From: Nocardia abscessus NBRC 100374 | GTDB taxonomy: Bacteria > Actinomycetota > Actinomycetes > Mycobacteriales > Mycobacteriaceae | DNA: 32,784 nt | Direction of reading: 5' to 3' | Assembly: GCF_000308455.1 (NCBI RefSeq) | Contig: NZ_BAFP01000070.1 | Coordinates: 1 to 32,784, forward strand | Shown: positions 1-8,000 of the stretch, piece after piece | Layout: each line of letters opens with the position of its first letter | How positions within the stretch are numbered: position 1 is the stretch's first letter | Position numbers and translations under genes: made by a program | Notes under the pieces: model-generated | What the model was told of the DNA's origin: nothing | Databases searched by the model: none | Seen by the model: the letters and a program-made list of their open reading frames with translations, nothing else

Positions 1-170
1 CGCCGACCGGGTCGACAGCGTCGGGTCGACGAATCGTCCGGTGTACATGTGCGCCATAGCGAAGCGGGATGGGCACGGTCTCGGTTCATCGAGCGGCATC
101 GCCGATGACTCGAGGTCGCCGCGTCGTACCGAGCCGACTGCCGCTCATGGCGAACAGGCGTGCGTGCGGA
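1..170. other. Left-edge region, no firm gene
   Basis: No convincing complete gene is visible. On the minus strand an ATG at 57 opens a frame of 19 codons that runs off the left edge (MAHMYTGRF...), so a truncated 5' end of a leftward gene is possible. There is neither a Shine-Dalgarno sequence nor a TANNNT hexamer at the usual distance, so this remains a guess. The rest of the stretch is the region downstream of the DHA2 exporter. Confidence 0.25.
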
Positions 171-1601
171 TCAGGCGACGACCGACTCGGTGACCGATTC
201 CGTGTGCACGGCAGCGGTTTTCGGCATGCGGGCGGCCATGCCGACCAGACCCGCGATGACCGCCACCGCGGCCGTCACGTACCACCCGCGCCGGAAGGCC
301 TCGAGTGCCGCCTCCGGACCGGCGGGTGTGCCGAGCACCGCGACCAGGACCGCGACCCCGACCGCCAGACCGATCTGACGCGCCATGCTCAACACGGCCG
401 ACCCGGTCGCGAACCGCTGCGGCGGCAGTCCGCTCGTGCCCGCCGCGAAGGCGGTCGGCAGGGTGAGGCCGACGCCGATACCGCTGACCACCATCCCACC
501 GAGCAGGCCGCCGAGGTAGTCGGGCGTCAGGGTGATCGCCCGCGCCCACCACAGCACCCCCGCGCCGAAGACGACACCACCCGCGGCGATGACCGGCCCC
601 GCCCCGATCCGGCCGATCAGTCGCCCTGCCAGGACGGCGATCACCGGCACCATCAGCGGGCCGGGCGCGATGGCCAGACCGGTGCGCAAGGCCGACCAGC
701 CCCAGACGTTCTGCGCCCACAGCACCACCGACAGCAGCATCGCGCCGAAGGCGACGTTGAACAAGACCGCGTTACCGGTCATCCACGCGAAGTTGGGTGC
801 GCGCAGCAGCGCCGGATCCACCACCGGGCTGTGATGGCGGGCCGAGGAGACGACGAACGCGACCGTCAGGATCGCCGCCACCGCGAAAGCGACCAGCACG
901 CCCGCCGAGGACCACCCCCAGTCCGCGCCCTTGACCAGCCCGAGCACCAACCCGGCGATCGCGCCGGCCAGCAGCGCCGCACCCAGCAGGTCGGGTAGCC
1001 GCCCGCCTTCGCCCGGCGGATCGGGCAGCATCCGCACTCCGACGACCACGGCGACCAGGCCGATCGGCACGTTCACCAGAAATACCCAGCGCCAGCCGAA
1101 TTCGACGAGAACGCCGCCGAGTACGGGACCGAGCGCAGCGCCGAGCCCGCCGAAGGCGACCCACAGCCGGACCGCCGCCGCGCGGCGCTGCGGCGGGCTG
1201 GCCGCCAGCACCAAGCCGAGCGAGGCGGGGGTCAGTAGCGCGCCGCCCACGGCCTGCACGACGCGGAACACGACCAGTGACCCGACGTCCCACGCCGTCG
1301 CGCACAGTGCCGACCCGGCGACGAACACCACGAGCCCGAGTAGGAAGGTGGTGCGGATGCTGCGGCGGTCGCCGAGTCGTCCCGCCGGGACCAGCAGGGC
1401 GGCGAACACGATCGCGTAGGCGTTGAGCACCCAGGACAGCCCCGAGATACGCGCCCCGCCGAAATCGGCGGCCATATCCGGCAGGGCGACGTTGACGATG
1501 AACAGGTCCAGGCTCGACAGCAGCACGCCGATCGAGACGACGGCGAGCACGGCCCGGAAGTCGCCGGCGGTCCGGCTCGGCTTCGTGGTGGAGGAATTCA
1601 C
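171..1601 (-). CDS. MFS multidrug exporter, DHA2 (EmrB/QacA) family
   Basis: Proton-driven drug/efflux permease of the 14-TM DHA2 family, in the cytoplasmic membrane. The 476-residue protein starts with a short polar tail, then a first helix carrying LFIVNVALPDMAADFG, the DHA family signature at the end of TM1 (motif D1-like), followed by GRLGDRR, the loop 2-3 motif A, and repeated hydrophobic helices to the C-terminus. The GTG start at 1601 is chosen because GGAG lies six bases upstream and the upstream thioesterase stops at 1615; a longer frame upstream would overlap that gene. The 13-nt gap indicates one operon with the thioesterase, divergent from an HxlR regulator, which suggests induction by an aromatic or electrophilic compound. 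The substrate cannot be read from sequence. Confidence 0.9.
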   Translation of the reverse strand: MNSSTTKPSRTAGDFRAVLAVVSIGVLLSSLDLFIVNVALPDMAADFGGARISGLSWVLNAYAIVFAALLVPAGRLGDRRSIRTTFLLGLVVFVAGSALCATAWDVGSLVVFRVVQAVGGALLTPASLGLVLAASPPQRRAAAVRLWVAFGGLGAALGPVLGGVLVEFGWRWVFLVNVPIGLVAVVVGVRMLPDPPGEGGRLPDLLGAALLAGAIAGLVLGLVKGADWGWSSAGVLVAFAVAAILTVAFVVSSARHHSPVVDPALLRAPNFAWMTGNAVLFNVAFGAMLLSVVLWAQNVWGWSALRTGLAIAPGPLMVPVIAVLAGRLIGRIGAGPVIAAGGVVFGAGVLWWARAITLTPDYLGGLLGGMVVSGIGVGLTLPTAFAAGTSGLPPQRFATGSAVLSMARQIGLAVGVAVLVAVLGTPAGPEAALEAFRRGWYVTAAVAVIAGLVGMAARMPKTAAVHTESVTESVVA

Positions 1602-1614
1602 GATCGTCTCCGTT

Positions 1615-2415
1615 TCAGCCGAGCACACGGCGGGTCTGGCTGGCGGAGGCGAGCAGCAAGCCACTCCGGTCCCAGATCGAGGTGTCGTCCACCGACCAGC
1701 CGCCGCCGGTCGACGCGTTCACCGTGCGCACCAGCACCGGCAGCCCGCCGGTGGGTTCGGCGTGCAGGTGCATCGACAGCGCGACGGTGGGGATCGCGAC
1801 GGGTGCGCGCAAGGTGGGAAAGACGGCGGGCGGCAAGGCGTCGGCGAGAATGGCCAGCGCCGCCGCGTCCGCGGGCACCTCGGGAACGAGTCCGATCCAA
1901 GCGCACATCATCCGTTCGTCCGCGCCGGTGAGCGGCAGTGGTCCGGCGGCGGGGCGGATGTCGAAATGAGCTCCCGCCGGCACGATTTCGGGTGGGAGGG
2001 CGAACGGCGCACAGGACCGGGGATCGGGTACTCGCGGTGCGGGCGGGCCCGCGTACTCCTCGACGCCGGTTTGCACGGTGCGCCCGAGTGTGACCGACGC
2101 CGCCGCGATCGGACTGCCGCCCTGGTCGGCGCGCACCTCCAGTGCGACGGTGCTGCGGCCGACGACGTGCTCGGTCGCGGCGAAGGTCAGCACACCCTCG
2201 GTGGGGCGGCCCGAGAACCGGAGATCCACGGCCCGCACCGGCAGCGGTTCGGTGGCCGCCGCGCGCGCGACCTCGATGAGCAGCGCCGCGATCACGCCGC
2301 CGTGCGGTCCGGTCCATCCCCGCCAGGACCGGTCGACCCGCGCTGCCCAACCGCCGGAACCGGTCTCGGTGAGCGCGAACTCCTCGGCGAGAGTCCGCGT
2401 AGTGAGTTGCTTCAT
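1615..2415 (-). CDS. Acyl-CoA thioesterase, double hotdog (TesB-like)
   Basis: Predicted thioesterase family protein of about 266 residues, the length expected for a tandem (double) hotdog fold. The N-terminal hotdog contains WTGPHGGVIAALLIEVARA, the turn into the central 'hot dog' helix typical of acyl-CoA thioesterase-like proteins. The C-terminal half ends with a second hotdog-like segment (GGGWSVDDTSIWDRSGLLLA). The ATG at 2415 is preferred over one at 2427 because TATGGT (2423-2428, reverse strand) sits 7 nt upstream, as in leaderless actinobacterial transcripts; the longer form would add only MVRC. It is the first gene of a two-gene operon with the DHA2 exporter and lies divergent from the HxlR gene, whose operator overlaps its promoter. 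The substrate is unknown; a role in hydrolysing an acyl-CoA made during detoxification is inference only. Confidence 0.8.
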   Translation of the reverse strand: MKQLTTRTLAEEFALTETGSGGWAARVDRSWRGWTGPHGGVIAALLIEVARAAATEPLPVRAVDLRFSGRPTEGVLTFAATEHVVGRSTVALEVRADQGGSPIAAASVTLGRTVQTGVEEYAGPPAPRVPDPRSCAPFALPPEIVPAGAHFDIRPAAGPLPLTGADERMMCAWIGLVPEVPADAAALAILADALPPAVFPTLRAPVAIPTVALSMHLHAEPTGGLPVLVRTVNASTGGGWSVDDTSIWDRSGLLLASASQTRRVLG

Positions 2416-2422
2416 GCAACGA

Positions 2423-2428
2423 ACCATA
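2423..2428 (-). promoter_or_regulatory. -10 element, leaderless promoter of thioesterase-exporter operon
   Basis: Read on the reverse strand this is TATGGT, matching TANNNT, followed by 7 nt and then ATG at 2415. No Shine-Dalgarno sequence is present, so the transcript probably starts at or next to the start codon. Confidence 0.5.
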
Positions 2429-2431
2429 AGT

Positions 2432-2458
2432 TAGTGAGTTCTATCAAGCAACTGACTA
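2432..2458. promoter_or_regulatory. Probable HxlR operator
   Basis: Imperfect inverted repeat TAGTGAGTT-N9-AACTGACTA (8 of 9 positions pair). It sits between the two divergent -10 hexamers (2423-2428 and 2457-2462), so a bound dimer would cover both promoters. A further copy of the half-site, AGTGAGTT, occurs at 2401-2408 inside the start of the thioesterase gene. Assignment to the neighbouring HxlR protein rests on position. Confidence 0.6.
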
Positions 2459-2462
2459 TGCT
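2457..2462 (+). promoter_or_regulatory. -10 element, leaderless promoter of hxlR-type gene
   Basis: TATGCT, then 7 nt, then ATG at 2470. There is no Shine-Dalgarno sequence, which points to a leaderless message and decides the start between the ATGs at 2458 and 2470. Confidence 0.5.
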
Positions 2463-2469
2463 GTCGGAT

Positions 2470-2943
2470 ATGCGCAGGACGAGCTTCGAGGACATGAACT
2501 GCTCGCTGGCCCAGTGCCTCGAGGTGGTCGGGGAGTGGTGGACGCTGCTGATCGTGCGCGACGCCCTGTTCGGCGTAACGCGCTTCGACGACTTCCGCGC
2601 CCGCCTCGGGATCGCCCGCAACGTGCTCACCCAGCGCCTCGAGCACCTCGTCGAGCACGGAGTGCTATCCAAGGAGCCGTACCAGGACAATCCCGTGCGC
2701 CACGACTACCGGCTCACCCCGAAAGGCCGCTCGCTGTGGCTGGTCGTCGCCGCGATGCGTCAGTGGGGGGACGAATGGGCCGCGCCGGACGGCCCGCCGG
2801 TGCAGATGAGGCACACCGGTTGCGGGCACCTCGCGACCGTCGAGCCGGTATGCTCCGAGTGCGGCGAACACATCGCCCCGCCCGACCTGCGTCTGGTTCT
2901 CGGCCCCGGAGCCAAGGACGCCTCCCTGCTCCCGGCCCGCTGA
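2470..2943 (+). CDS. HxlR-family winged-helix regulator with C-terminal Cys cluster
   Basis: Transcriptional regulator of the HxlR family, small dimeric winged-helix proteins that often sense electrophiles or aromatics. The N-terminus has the family pattern CSLAQCLEVVGEWWTLLIVRD, followed by FDDFRARLGIARNVLTQRL (recognition helix) and the wing VRHDYRLTPKGRSL. Beyond the core, residues about 115-140 carry HTGCGH...CSECGE, a CxxC-containing cluster that could bind zinc or act as a thiol switch; this tail is seen in many actinobacterial relatives. The ATG at 2470 is chosen from the -10 hexamer 7 nt upstream; 2458 is the alternative. Divergent from the thioesterase-exporter operon, which it probably represses through the operator at 2432-2458. 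Confidence 0.88.
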   Translation: MRRTSFEDMNCSLAQCLEVVGEWWTLLIVRDALFGVTRFDDFRARLGIARNVLTQRLEHLVEHGVLSKEPYQDNPVRHDYRLTPKGRSLWLVVAAMRQWGDEWAAPDGPPVQMRHTGCGHLATVEPVCSECGEHIAPPDLRLVLGPGAKDASLLPAR

Positions 2944-2986
2944 GGCGAGCGGCGACGCCCGCCCCGCGTCCGGCGCAGCGCGGCGT

Positions 2987-2992
2987 TAGGCT
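2987..2992 (+). promoter_or_regulatory. -10 element, leaderless promoter of Nudix gene
   Basis: TAGGCT followed by exactly 6 nt and the GTG at 2999, with no Shine-Dalgarno sequence. It supports a separate transcription start for the Nudix gene rather than read-through from the regulator. Confidence 0.5.
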
Positions 2993-2998
2993 GCGGCG

Positions 2999-3412
2999 GT
3001 GGCGGACGGGCGAGTGCGGCAGTTGATCGACACGGTGGCGTGGGTGCGCATCGAGGAGGGGCGGATCCTCTGCGCCAGGCCGCGCGGTAAGGACGTCTTC
3101 TACATTCCCGGTGGCAAGCGCGAAGGCAGCGAAACCGATCTGCAGACGCTGCTGCGCGAGATCGAGGAGGAACTCACCGTCGCACTGCTGCCGGAGACCG
3201 CCGCGCACGTCGGCACCTACGAGGCGGTGCACGGCCCGGCGGACGGTGCGGTGGTGCGGATGAGTTGCTATACCGCCGACTACCGCGGCACCCTCGCCGC
3301 CAGCAGTGAGATCGAGGAAGTCGCGTGGTTCCGCTACGCCGACCGCGCCCTCGTCCCGCCGGTCGACCAGTTGCTGTTCGACGATCTGGTGCACGCGGGC
3401 CTGCTGCGGTGA
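2999..3412 (+). CDS. Nudix hydrolase
   Basis: Cytoplasmic pyrophosphohydrolase of the Nudix family, 137 residues. The Nudix box GX5EX7REUXEEXGU is visible at residues 39-61: G39, E45, R53-E54 and E57-E58 are present. The usual glycine near the end is threonine (T60), a conservative departure seen in some members. Strands before and after (VAWVRIEEGRILCARPRG; EVAWFRYAD) fit the fold, and the last helix FDDLVHAGLL is typical. The GTG start is supported by TAGGCT 6 nt upstream. Its stop overlaps a possible GTG start of the next gene (GTGA at 3409-3412), so the two may be coupled. The substrate (nucleotide, sugar nucleotide or cofactor) cannot be told. Confidence 0.9.
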   Translation: MADGRVRQLIDTVAWVRIEEGRILCARPRGKDVFYIPGGKREGSETDLQTLLREIEEELTVALLPETAAHVGTYEAVHGPADGAVVRMSCYTADYRGTLAASSEIEEVAWFRYADRALVPPVDQLLFDDLVHAGLLR

Positions 3413-3431
3413 ATCGCGGGCCGAACAGCGC

Positions 3432-3437
3432 TACCGT
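3432..3437 (+). promoter_or_regulatory. -10 element before small membrane protein gene
   Basis: TACCGT, then 7 nt, then the ATG at 3445. This is the basis for preferring 3445 over the GTG at 3409 that overlaps the Nudix stop codon. Confidence 0.35.
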
Positions 3438-3444
3438 CGGCGGT

Positions 3445-3942
3445 ATGTCGTGGCTTCAGGCACTCCTGCGTTACGCCGCGTACGCGCTGCGGGCACTGCC
3501 GCTGGCCGTGCGGCGGATACCGACCCGGCTGCGCGTGCCGCGGCGAATGCTCGGCGAATCGGTTCTCCCGCACAAGTTCTCGGCGGCGCGATCGGTGTCG
3601 CACTCCCTGCTCAGCGGCGCGGTCGGCCTGCTGACCTGGTTCCTGGCGTTACTGGCGGTCATCGCCGCGTTCCGGGGCATCTGCTATCCGCTCGTCACCG
3701 GAGACGATCTCGAGGGCTCCTGGGGCGGGCCCACGTTGGCGGGCGCATGGGCGGTGCACGCGGCGCTCGGCATCGGGCTGCTGCCGGTCTGGCTGCTCGT
3801 CCTGGCCGGCCTCGGCGCGTTCCAGTTGCGGCTCGCCCGCGGTCTGCTCGGCCGGAACGGGCCGTGGTGGCCGGCTCCGGTCGCGGTGGCGCTGGCCGCG
3901 GGCGGCGCCCTGCTGTTGCGCGCGTGGCTGCGGCAGGTGTGA
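3445..3942 (+). CDS. Membrane protein of unknown function
   Basis: A 165-residue integral membrane protein that I do not recognise. A basic amphipathic N-terminus of about 45 residues (many Arg) precedes three hydrophobic segments: about 54-78 (LLSGAVGLLTWFLALLAVIAA), about 95-123 (AWAVHAALGIGLLPVWLLVLAG) and about 140-158 (WWPAPVAVALAAGGALLL). There is no signal peptidase site, lipobox or catalytic motif. Starting at the overlapping GTG (3409) would add 12 residues (VNRGPNSATVGG), which look like non-coding leader. Nothing in the context defines a role. Confidence 0.7.
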   Translation: MSWLQALLRYAAYALRALPLAVRRIPTRLRVPRRMLGESVLPHKFSAARSVSHSLLSGAVGLLTWFLALLAVIAAFRGICYPLVTGDDLEGSWGGPTLAGAWAVHAALGIGLLPVWLLVLAGLGAFQLRLARGLLGRNGPWWPAPVAVALAAGGALLLRAWLRQV

Positions 3943-4126
3943 GGCGGGTCTGCCGTCCTCTGGGTCACTGGTCACTCGCTCGCGGGCGCGTTCGGGTCGT
4001 TTCCGCCCGGCGCGGCCCGTGACGAGCAACATGTTGCTCGATGGAAGCATCGCGAGGCGAAATCTGTTGCGGAGTATCGCATTCGGGCTCTTGCGTTGAT
4101 CGTCACCCACGGTCGAATATCGCGCT
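3943..4126. promoter_or_regulatory. Regulatory region with 18-bp palindrome upstream of regulator 1
   Basis: This intergenic stretch contains a perfect 18-bp palindrome, CGAGCAACATGTTGCTCG, at 4023-4040, and a promoter-like pair TTGCGT (4091-4096), 18-nt spacer, GAATAT (4115-4120), followed by 6 nt and the ATG at 4127. The palindrome lies about 50 bp upstream of the -35, a usual position for an activator or auto-regulatory site. The half-site TTGCTCG also occurs at the -35 of the paralogous regulator (reverse strand, 12314-12320), but a 7-bp match could be chance. Confidence 0.45.
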
Positions 4127-4867
4127 ATGGAATCAAGCTTGCGGCTGCTCGTCGCCTCACCGCTGGGTCAGATCATCGCTCCGACTCTGTCGCAGGCGTT
4201 TCCGGCGTCGCATGTCTGCGTGGCCGGCGACGGAGATGCCGTCCGCAGCGAGGTCGTCGGGCGTTTTCGCTTCGACGTCGTGCTCTGTGACCTGATCTGG
4301 AACCATCCGGAGTCGGAGTATCGCTTCGATGGCTTGGACGTCATCGACCTGCTACGCGACAGCAACCGTCATACCGCGGTTCTGCTCGCGGCCCAGGGCC
4401 ACAGCATGGAGCGCGACCACCTCGACGAGGCCAGGGATCGGTCCGGCGAGATCGCCGAATTCTACGACAAATCCTCGGGCGTGCCCGCCTTGCTCGAGGC
4501 CGTGCGGCGGGCGGCTACCGGCGGGAGTACGCCCCTGTCTCCGCGACGGGAGGGACCACCGTCGTTGTGCACGCTCTTCGGTGATCCCCATGGCCGCACC
4601 GCCGCACGACTTGCCGGCGCGATCGCCGCCGGATCGGCATGGGACTACCCGTCACTGGCGCGCGTGGCCAAAGTAGGCGGGCACACCGCGAACAAGGCGA
4701 CCAACGCCTACATCGGACCGATAATTCGCGAACGCGGAGAGTTGCCCGACGATACGCCGCTGACCCAGGGCGCGGTATTCCGCTGGTGCGGTGAGCACGC
4801 GCACTATCTGATCAGCTGGTGCCGACGCAACGGTCACGCCGATGTGCTCGGCCCGCGATTCGTCTGA
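4127..4867 (+). CDS. Atypical response regulator, paralog 1
   Basis: A 246-residue protein with a receiver-like domain (about 1-130) and a C-terminal domain (about 150-246) that looks like a helix-turn-helix (PSLARVAKVGGHTANKATNAYI). In the receiver the phospho-acceptor position is kept (VVLCDL) and so is the lysine (YDKSSG), but the acidic pair that binds Mg2+ near the N-terminus is replaced by VASPLG, and the loop after the Asp is long (IWNHPESEYRFDGLDV). Phosphorylation is therefore doubtful. The protein is clearly paralogous, at about half its residues, to the one at 11520-12284; both share ASPLG, QGHSME, KSSG, RLAGAIAAG and SWCRRNGHADVL. No histidine kinase is adjacent. The two paralogs flank and face the STAND/PaaK/ThiF genes. 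The role as a transcription factor is inferred. Confidence 0.75.
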   Translation: MESSLRLLVASPLGQIIAPTLSQAFPASHVCVAGDGDAVRSEVVGRFRFDVVLCDLIWNHPESEYRFDGLDVIDLLRDSNRHTAVLLAAQGHSMERDHLDEARDRSGEIAEFYDKSSGVPALLEAVRRAATGGSTPLSPRREGPPSLCTLFGDPHGRTAARLAGAIAAGSAWDYPSLARVAKVGGHTANKATNAYIGPIIRERGELPDDTPLTQGAVFRWCGEHAHYLISWCRRNGHADVLGPRFV

Positions 4868-4869
4868 CG

Positions 4870-4886
4870 CCCCGACGAGCGCGGGG
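4870..4886. terminator. Possible hairpin between convergent genes
   Basis: CCCCG-ACGAGCG-CGGGG immediately after the stop of regulator 1, in the 147-bp gap before the convergent STAND gene. There is no T-tract, so this is only a weak candidate. The rest of the gap (4887-5014) shows nothing convincing. Confidence 0.25.
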
Positions 4887-5014
4887 TGTCGGCTTCGGAG
4901 ACGATGCTGTGGTGGGAGTACGCCGTTTTCGTCGCTGGACTCGTCTGCACGGTGTCGGCGTGCTTCGTGGCGCTGTGTGGCGACGGCGATGAACGTCGAG
5001 GCTCCCTTGCGGAA

Positions 5015-8000
5015 CTAGCCTGCGCACAGGTCGTACCGGGGGACGCCGGGCAGATAGCGCTGCCATTCCGTAGCGGTCAGGGGCGTGCTTCCACTGCGGC
5101 ACAGGTCGGCGGCGACCTGCTCGGTTTCGGTTGACCACAGCCGTACCACCTTGTCCGGCCCGGCCGCGAGCAAGAGGTCTCCGCGCAGACCGTAGACGGC
5201 GTCGTTGACTCTGCCGGTGTAGGCGCTGAGCACGGCGGATCGTCGCGGCCGACGGGGATCGGAGATGTCCCACACCCAGATTCCGTTGTCGCTGGCGCCA
5301 CCGACGAGGCGCGTGCCGTCCGGACCGAAGCTGACGCTGATGATCGCGTCGGCGGCGCCGGCGAGCGTGGACAGCGGTCGCGGCGCGCCTGATTCGGAGA
5401 CATCGAACAGCTGCACGGTATGGTCCATGCTGCCCGCGGCGAGGACCTGAGCTGTCGGACTGAATGCCACGGAGGTCAGGTCGTTGGTGAACCCGGACAG
5501 TCTCGGCAGTTCTACCGGGCGGGCGCGATCACGGATGTCCCAGCGGCGCACCGACTCGTCGGAGGTGGCGACCGCCAGGTTGCCCCCGGTGCTGTCGATG
5601 GCCACGATGCCGGGCAGCCCTGGTCCCGCATCGAGGTCGGCCAGCCGTTGCGGCGCGGCGGGATCGGTGGTGTCCCACGCGGTCACGACGGGATCGTCCT
5701 GACCCGCGACCACCAGCATCGTGGCGTCCGGGGAGTAGGTCAGGCTGGCGACGATGCCGTTGACGGCGCTCATGGTCGATTTCAGCCGGGGATGCCACGG
5801 ATCGCGAATGTCCCAGAGCAGCACACGACCGGACCTGGTGGCGACCGCGGCGGAGGAGCCGTCGAGCGACAGTGCCACCGCGCCGCAAGTCTTCTCGTCC
5901 GGGCCCACGGGAAGTGCCGGGTACTCGACCGGGGTGGCCGGGTCGCCGACGTTCCACAGGTGGGCGTTGCCGTCGCCGGCGCCCGCGCCGACCAGCACGA
6001 GTTCACCTCTGCGGTCGATCGGTGTCTGGAAGACGACGCTCTGCGCACCGCGCAGGATCGGGCCGGGCAACGGCCAGATCCGCACTGCGCCGTCCAGGCT
6101 TCCGGTGATCACCGCACGGCCGTCCAAGGCGAATCGAACCGAGACCACGATGACCGGATTAGGCAGTTCCATCTCCAATTGTCCGGAGTCCAGCCGCCAT
6201 ACCCGGGTCTTGTTGTCCGAGCTGCCCGCGGCCAGCCGGCTGCCGTCCGGACTGAACGCCACGTCGTTGACGTAGCTGGTGAACCCACGCAGCGGTGGTT
6301 GGGCGGCCGGGCGCGCCGGATCGCGCACATCCCAGCGGCGGACCTCGTTGGCGCGTCCGGGGGCGGCGAGGACGGTGCCGTCCGGTCCGAACTTCAGTGC
6401 GTGCGCCTGTGCCGTCGACCCGTCGGGAACAACGTCGGCCAGCAGCGGTGGCGAAGCGCCGTTGCCGGCCCAAATGCGCAGCGAGCCCGCCATTCCGGCA
6501 GCGGCGACGAACCGGCCGTCCGGGCTGAACGCGACCACCGGCGCACCGGCGGGTAGGTCGAGCGCGTCCAGTGGCACCGGGGCCCGGGGATCGGTGATGT
6601 CCCAGCGCGCGATGGCGGAGGAGGCGGTGCCCGCGGCGAGCGAACGTCCGTCGGCACCGATGGCGAGGTTGCGATACACCGCGGCGGCGGCTCCCAGGGT
6701 GGACCGGCGCTGTGGAGCCGCGGGATCGCTGAGATCCCAGAGATCGATGTGATCGTTGAACGAGGCGGCGAGCAGCAATCCGCTCGCGGTCATCGATATG
6801 GCGCCGAGTACGTCGCCGGGCTTCGCCGCCGTGATGTGACCGGCGTGCTGCGCCGCGCCGCCCGGGGCCAGACGCAGGATGTCGATGGAGGAGTCGCTCC
6901 TGCCGACGGCGAGAACGCCCCCGGCCTCGTCGGTGGCGACCAGCGCGCCGCCGTCGGGGCCGAGCAGACGGTTCGGAGTGTGCACCGCGGAACTGTCCAG
7001 CAGTGCCGAACGCGCCTCGAGGGTCGGCTCTAGCCGGAACGCGGCGAGGGCGAGCTGAGCCGACAGGGCGGGATCCGTGCCGCGCAATCGTTCTGCCTGC
7101 GCGGCGATCTGACGCGACATCGCCTCGTCACGGGCCTGGGCCGCGTTGGAGCGCGCGACCAGCGCCACGACGGTCAGCACGATCGCCGCGACCAAGGCGA
7201 TCGCCAAGCCGACGACCATCTCCTGCAGGATGCGGGTACGGCGACGTTCCCGTGCGCGCACCTCGGCCTGGTGCGCGACGCTCGCGGCGATGTACTCGCG
7301 CTCGCTCTGGTTGAGATCGCGATCGTGGCCGTCGGTGTTCGCCCAGTCCTGGACGAATTCCAGTCTGGCCGGGCCGAGCAGCAGGCTGGGGTCGTGGTCG
7401 TTGTCGAGCCAGACGTGGGTGGCCTCGGTCAACCGGCGGTGCACCGTGAGGGTCTCGCGATCCTGGTTCACCCATCGCGTCATCCGCGACCACGCGCCCA
7501 CCAGCGCCTCGTGCGTGATCTCGACGGTTTCCTCCTCGACCGTCAGCAGCCGGTGCGAGGCGAACCGCTCGATCACGATGTTGACATCCGACACGGAATC
7601 GTCGTCGAAGAACAACTCCGGGCGCTGCACCCGCCGCCGGGTGATCGCCTCCTCGTCCACGTTGAGCAGCCGCAGGAACGTCCGGCGCGCGATCTGCCGT
7701 TGCGGCTCGGTGAGTCCTCGGAACACCGTCTCGGCGGTCTGCTCGACCGCGCCGGCGATGCCGCCGACGGCGTTGTAGTCCGCCACCGTCATCCGCCGAC
7801 GGGTGGAGCGCTGCCAGGTCTCGAGCAGCGCGTGCGACAGCAGCGGAAGCGCGCCGGTGTCATGAGCGGCTGTCGATCCGCGCGGCGCGAGCTCGACCAC
7901 GAGGAGGTGAACCAGCTCGTCCTCGACCGTCCAATTGGCTTTGCGAGCCGGTTCGACGATCGCCTCCCGCAGCGCTTCCTTACTGAGCGGGCCGACCAGC

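Noticed and set aside
1423..2469. Open frame running into the HxlR gene from far upstream on the plus strand
   Set aside because: It is antisense to the thioesterase and exporter genes, its translation lacks any family pattern, and the HxlR homology begins only at 2470.
4886..5134. Plus-strand frame of 82 codons between regulator 1 and the STAND gene
   Set aside because: The first part has a hydrophobic stretch (YAVFVAGLVCTVSACFVAL), but the frame then overlaps the STAND C-terminus antisense and there is no Shine-Dalgarno sequence or -10 at the right distance.
5420..6556. Long plus-strand frame of 378 codons within the STAND gene
   Set aside because: It is antisense to the WD40 repeats, Arg/Gly/His-rich and without domain patterns; GC-rich coding DNA gives such mirror frames.
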